A DNA stretch of 64,000 bases from NCBI GenBank assembly GCA_965204525.1, contig OZ241994.1, forward strand, positions 4,774,001 through 4,838,000, given 5' to 3'. The stretch comes from Bin5 sp965204525. GTDB lineage: Bacteria > Chloroflexota > Anaerolineae > Caldilineales > Caldilineaceae. The notes beneath the pieces are model-generated. The model saw only the letters and a program-made list of their open reading frames with translations, made no database searches and was not told where the DNA came from. Made by a program: the position numbers and the translations under genes. Positions within the stretch are counted from its first letter, which is position 1; every line of letters starts with the position of its first letter. This document shows positions 9,214-17,992 of this stretch, in pieces.

Positions 9214-10941
9214 CTAGGCATCCGGGTCGATCCACACCGTCTCCATGCGGCCCCACTCGGCGAACGCACGCTTGTCCAGCGCCAGGCCCTTCACCCTGTT
9301 ATTCCACATCGGCAGGTGGTACGTGTAGCCGACCAGGTACTCCGGCGGGTTCTCGTCCAGCAGATTCTGGGCGTCGTCGATCTGGCCCTGCCGGGTCTCG
9401 ACGTCCAGCTCCACGTCGATCGTGGCCAGCAGCGCGTCGAAGTCGGCGTTGCTGTAACCGCCGAAATTCTGCGAACCTCCAGTGGCCCACCACAGGTTGC
9501 CGCGCGGCGAGATGTCGGAGACACTGTGCCCGCGCGTATGCACCATCAACTGGTAGTTGCCCGACTGCTGTTCAGAGCCAAGCAACGCGCGCTCGACGAT
9601 GCGAATCTCCGTCTCGATGTTCAGATGGCGCTTGAGCATATCCTGGAACGCCGGGGCCAGCAGTTCACCCTGGGGCCCGGCTGCCGCCAGCAGTTCGACG
9701 CCCGAAAGGCCGTCACCGTATCCGGCGTCGGCCAGCAGCTGCTGCGCCGTCGCGATATCCTCATCCTTCTCTGCCCTGTAACCCGGCATCGTCGACAACG
9801 CTTCAGGCGTGGTCGCGTAGGGATCACCCTGCGGCACCCAGCGCGTGATGTTGATCAACTCCTGCGTACCGAACGCGGCCGCCAGGTTCTGCTTACTCAC
9901 CGCCAGATGGATCGCCTTGCGCACGCGCGGGTCGTCAAATGGGGCCTCGCGATTATTGATGAAAACCCAGTACGCGCCGAAGTTGGCCAGCTTGTTGGCC
10001 GTTACCGAATCAGGGCGATTCATGCCCTCATCCCACGTCTCTTTGGCGACGTTCCACGACATGTCAGCCTGATCGGTCAGCACCGCCGTCCCGCGGTCAG
10101 ACCAGGCCGGCACGTGCAGCATCTCCAGCCCGTCCACATAAGGAAGCTCCGGATCCCAGTAGTCCGGGTTGGCCTCCATGATCCACTTCTCCGCCGGCAG
10201 ATGGTCGACAAAGCGGAACGCGCCCGTCCCCGGGGCGATCACCTCGCGCAGATCGTAGTTGTGCTCCTCCAGCGACTTCTTCGAGTAGATCAGCGCATTG
10301 GTGGGCGTCAGAAGGTTGAGGAAGAACGGTCGCGGTGAACTCAGGTTGAACCGCACCGTCATGTCATCCACCTGCTCGACCGAGTCCACAAAGGTGAAAT
10401 TGGCTTTCAGGGGGCTGACAATGCCTTCCGGCGGGTCAAGGATGCGGTTGAATGTCGCCACCACGTCCTGGGCGGAGAAGGCTTCGCCGTCATGGTAGGT
10501 GACACCTTCACGCAGCGCAAAGGTGTAGGAAAGGCCGCCCTCGCCTACCTCCCAGCTCTCGGCCAGATCGGGGATGATCGTCCGCAGTCCGTCAACCAGG
10601 TTGTTGCGTACCAGGTTGTTGTACATGTGGGACAGAACGTGGGTGCCTCCGCCCTGGTGTGCGTCAAAGTGGGACATCGTCACACCGAAAGCCGTCCGCA
10701 GCGTGCCGCCGCGTACCGGGTTGCCTTCCGGCCGCATCATGCCGGCCCCGGCAACAGCCTCGGGTGTCGGTACCGCCGTCGGCGCAGCAGCGGGAGCGGC
10801 CACCTCAGCGGGCGTCCCAGCCGCGCACGCGGCCAGTGCAGATGCGGCAGCGCCAGCAGCCATCATCTTCAGAAAAGTCCGGCGGCCAACATTGCGAGCT
10901 TCGTTGTCCGCCTGCGGGGGCGTGTTCAACTTACTTGTCAT
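9214..10941 (-). CDS. Peptide/nickel-type ABC transporter substrate-binding protein (Tat lipoprotein)
   Basis: A 575-residue family 5 solute-binding protein. The N-terminus has a twin-arginine motif (GRRTFLKM), an Ala-rich hydrophobic stretch and a lipobox ending LAAC, so it should be exported folded and lipid-anchored. An Ala/Pro/Glu-rich spacer follows. Mature motifs include LREGVTYHDGEAFSA and GTGAFRFVDH. ATG at 10941 is preferred because AGGAG lies nine bases upstream; an in-frame start 16 codons earlier has no such site. It is first in the unit with two permeases, cupin and Gfo/Idh oxidoreductase. The ligand is unknown. Confidence 0.92.
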   Translation of the reverse strand: MTSKLNTPPQADNEARNVGRRTFLKMMAAGAAASALAACAAGTPAEVAAPAAAPTAVPTPEAVAGAGMMRPEGNPVRGGTLRTAFGVTMSHFDAHQGGGTHVLSHMYNNLVRNNLVDGLRTIIPDLAESWEVGEGGLSYTFALREGVTYHDGEAFSAQDVVATFNRILDPPEGIVSPLKANFTFVDSVEQVDDMTVRFNLSSPRPFFLNLLTPTNALIYSKKSLEEHNYDLREVIAPGTGAFRFVDHLPAEKWIMEANPDYWDPELPYVDGLEMLHVPAWSDRGTAVLTDQADMSWNVAKETWDEGMNRPDSVTANKLANFGAYWVFINNREAPFDDPRVRKAIHLAVSKQNLAAAFGTQELINITRWVPQGDPYATTPEALSTMPGYRAEKDEDIATAQQLLADAGYGDGLSGVELLAAAGPQGELLAPAFQDMLKRHLNIETEIRIVERALLGSEQQSGNYQLMVHTRGHSVSDISPRGNLWWATGGSQNFGGYSNADFDALLATIDVELDVETRQGQIDDAQNLLDENPPEYLVGYTYHLPMWNNRVKGLALDKRAFAEWGRMETVWIDPDA

Positions 10942-11128
10942 TGCTTTGGCTCCTGTTCTCGTGGTGATTTGACCGATATTCCGAACCAAGGGTGTCTCCT
11001 GTCAAGAGTTCCGCATTCTCATTGCGCCACCGTTTGGGCTGCAGCAACTGTCAATGAGCCTGGCGAGTTCGGCAATTCAAGAATTCAGATTTCCAGCGGG
11101 ATTCACTCCGGTTCAGAGATCGTGGTAC

Positions 11129-11157
11129 ATTATAGGGGAAGAGAAGATCACCGTCAA
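11129..11157 (-). promoter_or_regulatory. Sigma70-type promoter for the minus-strand transporter operon
   Basis: On the minus strand, -35 TTGACG (11157-11152) and -10 TATAAT (11134-11129) are separated by exactly 17 bases. Transcription would start near 11122, giving a leader of about 180 bases before ATG 10941. The rest of 10942-11296 holds no convincing gene. Confidence 0.65.
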
Positions 11158-11296
11158 AAACGTCTGCTCATCCTCTGTGCAACCATAAAGTTTCTGACCG
11201 GCAGCGGAACGCTTCAAGCATCAGGAAGTTGACCAGCGCCCGATCGATCTGCTCTGACCCTTGTCGACCACCAACACCTCACGGAGCAACAGACCC

Positions 11297-12433
11297 ATGC
11301 TGGCAGACCTGACAACCATCACCGCCGCGCGCACCGGCCGCGCCTCCTCCTGGGACACCAGCGGGCGCAACGCCGACCGCTGGACCATCCCCGCAGGCGA
11401 ATCACGCGTCCTTGCCGACATCCGCGGCCCCGGCCTCCTCACCCATATCTGGATGACGCAGCGCAACCACTACCGCGACTGCCTCCTAAAAATCACCTGG
11501 GACAGCGCCGACCACCCCAGCGTCCTCTCTCCTTTGGGGGACTTCTTCGGTCTTGGAAACGCGCTCGTCAACTCCTACCAGTCCCAGCTGTTCACCGCCT
11601 CCACGCGCTGGAACAATCAGTTCGAGTCAGGCTGCGCCCTCAACTGCTACGCCCCCATGCCCTTCCGCGAACGCGCCCTCGTCGAGCTCGTCAACGAAAG
11701 CGCTGAAGACCACCTCCAATACTTCTACTTCGATTTCGAACAGGTCAGCGAGCTGCCGGCAGCGCAAGGCTACTTCCACGCCGAGTTCCGCCGCACGAAC
11801 CCCTTCGGCGGCTGGGGCCACGAGATCACCGTCAACAGGCCGGAGGCCAATATCGTCAACAAGGAGAGGCAGGCCTGGGAGGACAACTACGTCATTCTGC
11901 AGACCAAGGGCCGCGGCCACTACATCGGCTGCACACTGTCCGTTACCAACTTCCAGGGAACCTGGTGGGGCGAAGGGGATGAGATGATCTGGGTCGATGG
12001 CTACAGCTGGCCGCCCGACATTCACGGCACCGGCAGCGAGGACTATCTCAACCAGGCCTGGGGCATGCAGAGGAACGCCTTCTTGCGCAACGGCTCATCC
12101 ATTTTCGAAGAAGACACCGGCGGCTACCAGTCCTCCTACGTGCTCCACCTCGAAAACCCCGTACGCTTCCAGAAAGAGGTCAAAGTCACGGTCGAACACG
12201 GTCACGGCAACCATCTCGCCAACGAAATGTCATCGGTCGCCTACTGGTATGCGGCTGAACCGGCCAGGGCAGTCGACCCGCCCCCCGCGGCGCAGCGCCA
12301 ACCCGTCTTACGTGACAACCAGGGAAACTGGCTTTACGACGACAACAGCCGCGCTCCCGGCCGCGCCGTCCCAATCAACGAGGAAATGCGGGCCATGAAG
12401 GATCGCTGGGCGCAGGCCAATCGCACCGGCTGA
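11297..12433 (+). CDS. GH172 / DUF2961 glycoside hydrolase-like protein
   Basis: A 378-residue protein with the DUF2961 signature. RASSWDTSGRNADRW lies near the N-terminus, GPGLLTHIWMT follows, and the diagnostic GTGSEDYL block is at residues 244-251 (family form GTGSEDYF). GH172 enzymes act on fructose- or arabinose-containing glycans, for example difructose dianhydride and arabinofuranoside substrates; the exact substrate here is unknown. No signal peptide is seen, so it is probably cytoplasmic. ATG at 11297 was chosen over an in-frame TTG 12 codons upstream because the family begins close to this point and GGAG lies about ten bases upstream. It diverges from the transporter operon. Confidence 0.8.
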   Translation: MLADLTTITAARTGRASSWDTSGRNADRWTIPAGESRVLADIRGPGLLTHIWMTQRNHYRDCLLKITWDSADHPSVLSPLGDFFGLGNALVNSYQSQLFTASTRWNNQFESGCALNCYAPMPFRERALVELVNESAEDHLQYFYFDFEQVSELPAAQGYFHAEFRRTNPFGGWGHEITVNRPEANIVNKERQAWEDNYVILQTKGRGHYIGCTLSVTNFQGTWWGEGDEMIWVDGYSWPPDIHGTGSEDYLNQAWGMQRNAFLRNGSSIFEEDTGGYQSSYVLHLENPVRFQKEVKVTVEHGHGNHLANEMSSVAYWYAAEPARAVDPPPAAQRQPVLRDNQGNWLYDDNSRAPGRAVPINEEMRAMKDRWAQANRTG

Positions 12434-12439
12434 TCCGGC

Positions 12440-12937
12440 CTAACCTTCATCCAAAGGTGTCATCTGCCGGTACTTCCCACCGTAGAACAGCACCGGCTCA
12501 CCCGCGTTGTACTCCAGATATTCGACCTCCGCGATGTAAAGCGTATGGTCGCCCGCTGGATGGGCGTCCACCACCTTGCACACAAAGTAGGCCAGGGCAT
12601 CGGGCAGGACCGGGTAACCGTTGCGGCGGTCGAACACGACCTCCAGTCCCGCCACCGGCCAGCCGGCAAAGTGGCTGCTGAAATCCTCCTGGTCGTGTCG
12701 CAAAATGCTGATTGCATAGCGGCCGGTCTGCTGTAACAGATCATGCAGCCTCGCCTTGAGCCCGACGGACACCACCAGCAGGGGCGGATCCAGCGACACC
12801 GACATGAACGCGTTGGCCGTCATGCCATGCACGTCACCATCCAGTTCGGTCGTAACAACCGTGATTCCCGTAGCGAACAGGCCGCAGGCATTCCGCAATT
12901 CACGCGTGTCTATCGCGGCAGAACTGTTTTCAGTCAT
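12440..12937 (-). CDS. Flavin reductase-like domain protein (HpaC/RutF/NtaB type)
   Basis: A 165-residue protein matching the FMN-binding flavin reductase fold. It has FATGITVVTTEL near residues 20-31 and then GMTANAFMSVSLDPP, the conserved flavin-contact region. The C-terminal part carries GDHTLYIAEVEYLEY, typical of the family. It should reduce free FMN/FAD with NAD(P)H for a partner monooxygenase, or serve as a stand-alone flavoprotein; no partner oxygenase is adjacent. ATG at 12937 is preferred to an in-frame start 24 codons earlier because the family begins here. It converges with the GH172 gene, only 6 bases apart. Confidence 0.85.
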   Translation of the reverse strand: MTENSSAAIDTRELRNACGLFATGITVVTTELDGDVHGMTANAFMSVSLDPPLLVVSVGLKARLHDLLQQTGRYAISILRHDQEDFSSHFAGWPVAGLEVVFDRRNGYPVLPDALAYFVCKVVDAHPAGDHTLYIAEVEYLEYNAGEPVLFYGGKYRQMTPLDEG

Positions 12938-13020
12938 GTGTAGGTCCGTAGCGCCTTCTACGCGGTGAGCGCAACGCTGAGGCCCCGGTCTGTCGGCTGC
13001 GCAGCGCATGGGTTTTGCAA

Positions 13021-13049
13021 ATCTTAAACGTTATCCGAGGTAAACTCAA
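13021..13049 (-). promoter_or_regulatory. Putative sigma70-type promoter for the flavin reductase gene
   Basis: On the minus strand TTGAGT (13049-13044) and TAAGAT (13026-13021) are spaced by 17 bases, leaving a leader of about 80 bases to ATG 12937. It is back-to-back with a promoter on the other strand. Confidence 0.5.
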
Positions 13050-13063
13050 ATCTACCGTCAGAA

Positions 13064-13091
13064 TTGACAAATGAAACGCCAGTGGTAGGAT
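13064..13091 (+). promoter_or_regulatory. Putative sigma70-type promoter for the epimerase gene
   Basis: TTGACA at 13064-13069 and TAGGAT at 13086-13091 with a 16-base spacer. The in-frame TTG at 13064 lies inside the -35 box, which argues against it being the start codon and supports the ATG at 13175. Confidence 0.55.
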
Positions 13092-13174
13092 ACCACGAAA
13101 CTGACCGGACGTTGGCGTCGCGAGAAGCTCTCCTGTATCGCGACGAAGGGGCAATACGAAAAACGCGAGCGAGC

Positions 13175-14137
13175 ATGATGGCTGACGAACGATTCTTTGT
13201 GACTGGCGCGCTGGGCTGTCTTGGCGCCTGGACCGTGCACAATCTGATCCGCGAAAACGTCGATGTTACCGTCTACGACCTGGGCCATAGCACGCACCGG
13301 CTCGAGCTGCTCATGGAGCCCGACGAGATCGCCCGAGTCCATTTCGTCAAGGACGATATCACCGACACCGAGGCCGTCGCCCGCGCGGTCTCCGAAAGCG
13401 GGGCCAACCGCATCATTCATCTGGCCGCCCTGCAAGTGCCCTTCTGCAAGGCCAACCCACCGCTGGGCGCCGCCGTGAACGTCGTCGGCACCGTCAACGT
13501 CTTCGAAGCCGCCAAGCAGGCCGGCATCTCCTCCGTCGTCTACGCCAGCAGCATGGCCGTCTACGGCGGCGCCGACCTCTACGGGCCGGAAGTGCAGGAC
13601 GGCGACCCCCTCCATCCCCTCAATCTCTACGGCGTTTACAAAAGCGCCAACGAAGGAACAGCCCGCATCTACTGGCAGGACGACGGCATCGCCAGCCTCG
13701 CCCTCCGTCCCTACACCGTCTACGGCCCTGCCCGCGATCAGGGCATGACCTCCACCCCCACCCAGGCCATGCTCGCCGCCGCCAAGGACGAAGCCTACCA
13801 TATCTCTTTCGGCGGCACCTGCGGCTACCAGTATGCCGACGACGTCGCACGCACCTTTATTGAACTGGCCCGCATTCCCTTCGAAGGCGCAGAGGTCTTC
13901 AACATCCGCGGCAGCGTTGCGCATATGTCCGAGATCGTTGACGCCATCGTTGCCGCCGAGCCCAACGCGGCTGGCCGCATCACCCACGAGGACACGCCCC
14001 TTCCCTTCGCAGAGGCACAAGATGAACGGCCCCTGCAGGCCCTGTTGCAAGAGGTGCCGTACACGCCCCTGAAAGAAGGCGTCTCCCGTACAATAGCCCA
14101 TTTCAAGTGGGCGCTCGTCACCGGAAGAGTCCAGTAA
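13175..14137 (+). CDS. NAD-dependent epimerase/dehydratase (extended SDR)
   Basis: A 320-residue extended short-chain dehydrogenase. The NAD-binding glycine motif is GALGCLG (residues 11-17). The catalytic YxxxK is Y152/K156 (YGVYK), with the preceding SSMAVYGG giving the usual serine region and RPYTVYGP following. The family epimerises or dehydrates nucleotide sugars or related polyols. Neighbours (FAH-fold hydrolase 98 bases downstream, flavin reductase upstream) do not fix the substrate. Two adjacent ATGs at 13175 and 13178 could both start; the first is given. No strong ribosome site is visible. Confidence 0.85.
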   Translation: MMADERFFVTGALGCLGAWTVHNLIRENVDVTVYDLGHSTHRLELLMEPDEIARVHFVKDDITDTEAVARAVSESGANRIIHLAALQVPFCKANPPLGAAVNVVGTVNVFEAAKQAGISSVVYASSMAVYGGADLYGPEVQDGDPLHPLNLYGVYKSANEGTARIYWQDDGIASLALRPYTVYGPARDQGMTSTPTQAMLAAAKDEAYHISFGGTCGYQYADDVARTFIELARIPFEGAEVFNIRGSVAHMSEIVDAIVAAEPNAAGRITHEDTPLPFAEAQDERPLQALLQEVPYTPLKEGVSRTIAHFKWALVTGRVQ

Positions 14138-14235
14138 CCGTTGCCCCATCCGGGCCGAGCGTCCCGCTCCAACCGGCCGGGGTTCATCCGCCGAACACTA
14201 ACCCATTCAAGCCAATTCGCCGAGGAGCAGAACAG

Positions 14236-15042
14236 ATGAGATGGTTGCGCTTTGAGCATAACGGAAAAACAGTCTACGGCGTCGCGAGCGGCGACACCAT
14301 CGAAGTCACCGACGCCACCTGGTGCGATATTCTTGCCGGCAAAACCGGCGCCGTCACCGACTCCGTCGACCGGGGCAGCGTAGACCTCCTCTGCCCCATG
14401 GACCGGCCCGGCAAGATCGTCGCCATCGGCCTGAACTACCTGGACCACTGCCGCGAGACCAACACGCCGCCCCCCGATCGCCCCGTCATCTTCACCAAGT
14501 TCACCACCAGCATCGTCGGCCCCGGTGACGAGATCGTCTGGAGCCCGCAACTCACCGCCGAGGTCGACTATGAAGCTGAGCTGGCCGCCGTCATCGGCAA
14601 GACCGCCCGTCATGTCAGCCGCGACGACGCGCTCGACTACGTCGCCGGCTACACCTGCTCCAACGACGTCAGCGCCCGCGATCTACAGCTAGGCGACCCC
14701 CAATGGATCCGCGGCAAAAGCCTCGACACCTTCTGCCCCATCGGCCCCGCCTTCGTTACCGCTGACGAGGTGCCCGATCCCCAGGTTCTCGATATCCGCT
14801 GCCTCCTCAACGGTGAAGTCATGCAGGAGAGCAACACCCGCGAAATGATCTTCGGCGTCGCCGAGCTGATCGAGTTCAGCTCCAACGCCTTCACTCTCGA
14901 GCCCGGAGACGTCATCCTCACCGGCACACCCCACGGCGTCGGCATGGGCCGCGACCCCAAGGTCTGGATGAAGGACGGTGATACCGTCGTCATCGAAATC
15001 GAAAAACTGGGTCGCCTGGAGAACACCTGCCGCATGGTGTAA
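14236..15042 (+). CDS. Fumarylacetoacetate hydrolase-family protein
   Basis: A 268-residue protein with the FAH C-terminal fold. GKIVAIGLNYLDHCRE starts the catalytic domain, metal ligands are E113, E115 and D144 (VDYEAEL and CSNDVSARD), and GTPHGVGMGR closes it. Members hydrolyse C-C bonds of acylpyruvates, decarboxylate oxaloacetate-like acids, or hydrate 2-oxo acids from sugar or aromatic breakdown. The family-typical N-terminal MRWLRFEHNGK supports ATG at 14236, with GAGGAG at 14222-14227. It lies downstream of the epimerase in the same direction and is followed by a strong terminator. Confidence 0.88.
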   Translation: MRWLRFEHNGKTVYGVASGDTIEVTDATWCDILAGKTGAVTDSVDRGSVDLLCPMDRPGKIVAIGLNYLDHCRETNTPPPDRPVIFTKFTTSIVGPGDEIVWSPQLTAEVDYEAELAAVIGKTARHVSRDDALDYVAGYTCSNDVSARDLQLGDPQWIRGKSLDTFCPIGPAFVTADEVPDPQVLDIRCLLNGEVMQESNTREMIFGVAELIEFSSNAFTLEPGDVILTGTPHGVGMGRDPKVWMKDGDTVVIEIEKLGRLENTCRMV

Positions 15043-15073
15043 GTTCAGCCCTCGCAAAGCTTCTACTGCAAAA

Positions 15074-15103
15074 AAGCCCCGGCGGCCGCCGGGGCTTCTT
15101 TTA
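15074..15103 (+). terminator. Rho-independent terminator after the FAH-family gene
   Basis: A 24-base perfect palindrome (15074-15097) is followed by a T-rich tract up to about 15103. A run of A before it would make it work on the opposite strand as well. Confidence 0.85.
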
Positions 15104-15249
15104 TTCCCGACGTAACCACTAAGCCATCTCCGGTGTTAGTTCACCGTATCAGGAACTGCAGTGGTCAGAACTGCGGCCGAAGGCCCAAAGGCGAGGAGAG
15201 AGTGGAGAGGAGTGAATGGCGTGGGGCGGCGCGTGGAGGGGGAAGCGCT

Positions 15250-15438
15250 GAAGTATTTGTCGTTGAACCTTTGGGGCGCGATAATCTGGTTGACGTGCGT
15301 ATCGACGATCTGCATCTCTTCGTTCTGGCAGACCCTCGTCAACCACTGAAGATCGGCGATCCGGTGCGTCTGCAGTTCGACGGTGCCAAAGTGCAGCTCT
15401 TCGATCCGGAAACCGAGTACTCACTTCTGTGGAAATAG
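15250..15438 (+). pseudogene. Remnant of a UgpC/MalK-type ABC ATPase (C-terminal TOBE domain only)
   Basis: The frame from 15250 to the TAG at 15438 encodes VFVVEPLGRDNLVDVRI, then KIGDPVRLQFDGAKVQLFD, matching the end of the TOBE_2 domain that closes sugar-importer ATPases of the MalK/UgpC/MsmX type. No Walker A, signature or Walker B motif exists upstream; bases 15104-15249 are G/A-rich and show no related coding. The frame extends back to a GTG at 15133, but that N-terminus has no family character. It is read as a gene relic; a small functional TOBE protein is less likely. Confidence 0.6.
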
Positions 15439-15444
15439 ATTTCC

Positions 15445-16677
15445 GTGGTTCTGAATATGTTAAAACAGCGACGGTTTTTCGTATTTCTCGCGGCCGTCGT
15501 GGCGCTCCTTGCCGCTTTCGTCCTCTCTCGCAGGGCCAGCCTGAATCCGACAGCAGCGCCTGATGCCGAAAAGAACAGCTCCGAAGAGGGCCCTGCGGCT
15601 CAGCAAAGCCCGCTCATCGAGACCGTCCTGACCGGGCTGTCCAATCCCCGCGGCGTCGTTGTCCTGTCGGACGGTTCGCTCATGGTGGCGGAGGCGGGCA
15701 GCGGCCGGAATACTGTTGATCCCCAAAAGTGGAGCGGCAAACTCACCCACTTCCACGACACGAACAACGATGGCGATTTCAGCGATGAAGGTGAACGCAC
15801 TGCCTGGTTTCAACACCTGCCCACCTACAACGCGCTGAGTGAATACTCCACCTGGCGCGATGAGGTCAGCGGCGCCGGCGATCTGCTGCACCACACCGAC
15901 GGCCACCTCTATCTCAGCGTTGACGGCGGCCACGATCGCATCGGCCTCTACGAGATCAGCCCGTACAAGCGCATGGGGCGCAACCTCTCCGCGCTGAGCA
16001 ACATGACCGGCATCGCCTTCTCGCGCGATCATTCCCAGATCTATGTCGCAGAAAGCACGGCCAATGCGCTCTCCGTTATCACAATCGCCGACGGCAACCA
16101 CCAGAAGGTCACACAGTTCGGCGCGCTTGCCAGCGGTCAGCAGTCGGTGCCGACCGGTGTGGCCGTCGATCCGCGTAACGGCGATCTGCTGGTGGCTCTC
16201 TTTACCGGCTCTCTCGTCGTTGAAGGTGAGACCATCGCCTTCGTTCCCGGCGACAGTGTGATCGTGCGCGTAGACCCCGAAAATGGCGCGATCGAAGACG
16301 CGGTCCTGGGCCTGACAACCGCGATCGACGTGGCTGTCGATGGCGACGGCAACATCTATGTCGTCGAAATGACCAGCGGCCCCGCCGACCCGATTGAACC
16401 GACCCACGATCTCTTCGACCCGGACCAGCCCGCCCTCCACGGCGGCTACCTCCGCTTCAGCGGACGCGTCACCCGCTACGCAGCTGACGGCAGCGAAGAG
16501 TACCTTCTCGCGGAGGGCCTCGACATGCCCACCAACATTACCCTGGTCTCGCCAGCCGAAATCTACATCTCAACCGGTCAGGGCACACCCTACCGCCCCA
16601 TCCCCGGCCCCGACGGACCTACGACCATCGTGGGCGAGGTTATTCGCATCACCTTGCCGGACGAGAATCAGCGCTGA
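15445..16677 (+). CDS. ScyD/ScyE-family beta-propeller protein, membrane-anchored or exported
   Basis: A 410-residue protein with an N-terminal hydrophobic helix (about residues 10-28) and a low-complexity spacer. It then shows repeated propeller strands such as LSNPRGVVVLSDGSLMVAEAG, VPTGVAVDPRNGDLLVA and AIDVAVDGDGNIYVVE, as in ScyD/ScyE and NHL-type proteins. No catalytic residues are recognised. The protein should fold outside the membrane. The start is GTG at 15445, with an ATG four codons later (15457) equally possible. It begins six bases after the TOBE remnant and converges with the dehydratase gene 11 bases away. Confidence 0.75.
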   Translation: MVLNMLKQRRFFVFLAAVVALLAAFVLSRRASLNPTAAPDAEKNSSEEGPAAQQSPLIETVLTGLSNPRGVVVLSDGSLMVAEAGSGRNTVDPQKWSGKLTHFHDTNNDGDFSDEGERTAWFQHLPTYNALSEYSTWRDEVSGAGDLLHHTDGHLYLSVDGGHDRIGLYEISPYKRMGRNLSALSNMTGIAFSRDHSQIYVAESTANALSVITIADGNHQKVTQFGALASGQQSVPTGVAVDPRNGDLLVALFTGSLVVEGETIAFVPGDSVIVRVDPENGAIEDAVLGLTTAIDVAVDGDGNIYVVEMTSGPADPIEPTHDLFDPDQPALHGGYLRFSGRVTRYAADGSEEYLLAEGLDMPTNITLVSPAEIYISTGQGTPYRPIPGPDGPTTIVGEVIRITLPDENQR

Positions 16678-16688
16678 GCAGCCGGCCC

Positions 16689-17852
16689 CTACGCTACCGG
16701 ATGCGCGTGCAGAACCTCCTCCACAATATCGACGCCCCAGCCCGGACCGGAAGGCGTGGTCATCTGCCCGTTGATGATCTCCGGTACGTTCGTCACCATC
16801 TCATCTTTCCAGGGCACGTCGTCGATGTCGATCTCCATGATCTTCACGTTCGGCAGCACCGCGCACAGGCTCGCGCTGATGAACGACGAGAGATGGCTGT
16901 AGTAGTTGTGCGGCGCGATGTTCATCTGGAATGTCTGCGCCATCTCTCCCACCCGCTTCGACGGCGCAAAGCCGTTCCAGGGCACGTCTATCATCAGATA
17001 ATCTGACGCCCGCGCCTGCAGATAGGGCAGGTACTGGCGTTCGTAGTAAAGCGTCTCGCCGGTGCAGATGCGCGTGCTCGTCTTGCGCCGCACCTCTGCC
17101 AGCGCCTCCGGTTCATAGAGATCGATCTCCAGCCACATCAGATGCAGCGATTCCAACGCCCGCGCGATCTCCAGACAGCTCTCCGGTTTGAAGTTGAAAT
17201 TCAGGTCCAACAACAGATCGAACTGCGGCCCCACAGCGTCGCGAAACGTGCCCATCTGCGTAACGATGTGGTCGATCAGCTCGTTCGACGCCACCTGGTC
17301 TGCCGCGGTGCCAGGATTTCGTCCCGGAAAATAGACATGTCCCGGATCGCCGGGGAAAAGGATGTTCGTCTTCAGCGCGGTGAATCCTTTCGAGACGACC
17401 TCCCGTCCCAACGCCGCCACATCCTGCATCGAACGCAGCGGCGGCGTGCCCATCAGCTCATGCACGCGGATCCGGCTCGTACCGCAGTGCGACCAGTAAA
17501 CGCGCACGCTCTCCCGCGTCGGCCCGCCGAAAAGTTCGACCACCGAGCAGTCCCGCGCCCGCGCCGCGATCTCCACCAGCGCCAGCTCGATGCCCGCAAT
17601 CGCTTTGGCGCCGATGCCCCCGGGGCTCGACTGGAACGCCCGGTACATATCCCACCAGCGCTGTTCAAACGCCCTCGGATCTCGGCCCATCACAACCGGT
17701 GTCAGGTCGCGGACCGCCCCCACCACGCCGTTCACGGCCTGGTCGCTGCACTCCCCCCAGCCGGTGATGCCTTCGTCCGTCTCCACCTTCACCAGGATCC
17801 AATTGCGCCAGCCGGCATCCACGGCAATCGGCGTAACTGCTGTAATCTGCAT
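16689..17852 (-). CDS. Mandelate racemase/muconate lactonizing enzyme-family protein (enolase superfamily)
   Basis: A 387-residue enolase-superfamily enzyme. Metal ligands are D216 (LLLDLN), E242 (WLEIDLYEP) and E266 (CTGETL). The general bases are probably K161 in ALKTN and H315 in IAPHNYYSH, the pairing of MR-subgroup acid-sugar dehydratases. A sugar-acid dehydratase function is therefore favoured; the substrate is unknown. The start codon ATG at 17852 has a strong GGAGG site upstream. It is divergent from an AraC-type regulator 140 bases away, which could control it. Confidence 0.88.
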   Translation of the reverse strand: MQITAVTPIAVDAGWRNWILVKVETDEGITGWGECSDQAVNGVVGAVRDLTPVVMGRDPRAFEQRWWDMYRAFQSSPGGIGAKAIAGIELALVEIAARARDCSVVELFGGPTRESVRVYWSHCGTSRIRVHELMGTPPLRSMQDVAALGREVVSKGFTALKTNILFPGDPGHVYFPGRNPGTAADQVASNELIDHIVTQMGTFRDAVGPQFDLLLDLNFNFKPESCLEIARALESLHLMWLEIDLYEPEALAEVRRKTSTRICTGETLYYERQYLPYLQARASDYLMIDVPWNGFAPSKRVGEMAQTFQMNIAPHNYYSHLSSFISASLCAVLPNVKIMEIDIDDVPWKDEMVTNVPEIINGQMTTPSGPGWGVDIVEEVLHAHPVA

Positions 17853-17957
17853 CGAAGATTCCTCCCCTGAATAGCGCGCGACCAGTTACCGGCCTTGCGC
17901 TCGGTGACAAATCTATTTGGAATAAACAACCAACTGGCAGAAATAGCAAGAATGGGA

Positions 17958-17986
17958 TAGTTTGCCCAATATCATTCTGCTATACT
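17958..17986 (+). promoter_or_regulatory. Weak promoter candidate for the AraC-type gene
   Basis: TATACT at 17981-17986 lies only six bases before the ATG at 17993, with a poor -35 match (TAGTTT, 17-base spacing). If used, the transcript would be nearly leaderless. Confidence 0.35.
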
Positions 17987-17992
17987 GGCCGC

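Noticed and set aside
13064..13174. An upstream TTG extension of the epimerase gene
   Set aside because: The TTG forms part of a TTGACA promoter box, and the added residues lie before the Rossmann fold start.
13058..14149. A long minus-strand frame over the epimerase gene
   Set aside because: The plus-strand frame has the intact SDR motifs; the minus frame is Gly/Val/Asp-rich shadow sequence.
15133..15249. The N-terminal part of the frame containing the TOBE segment, as a normal gene start
   Set aside because: There is no ATPase motif and no ribosome site, and the residues are low-complexity Arg/Gly. Only the part from 15250 has family character.
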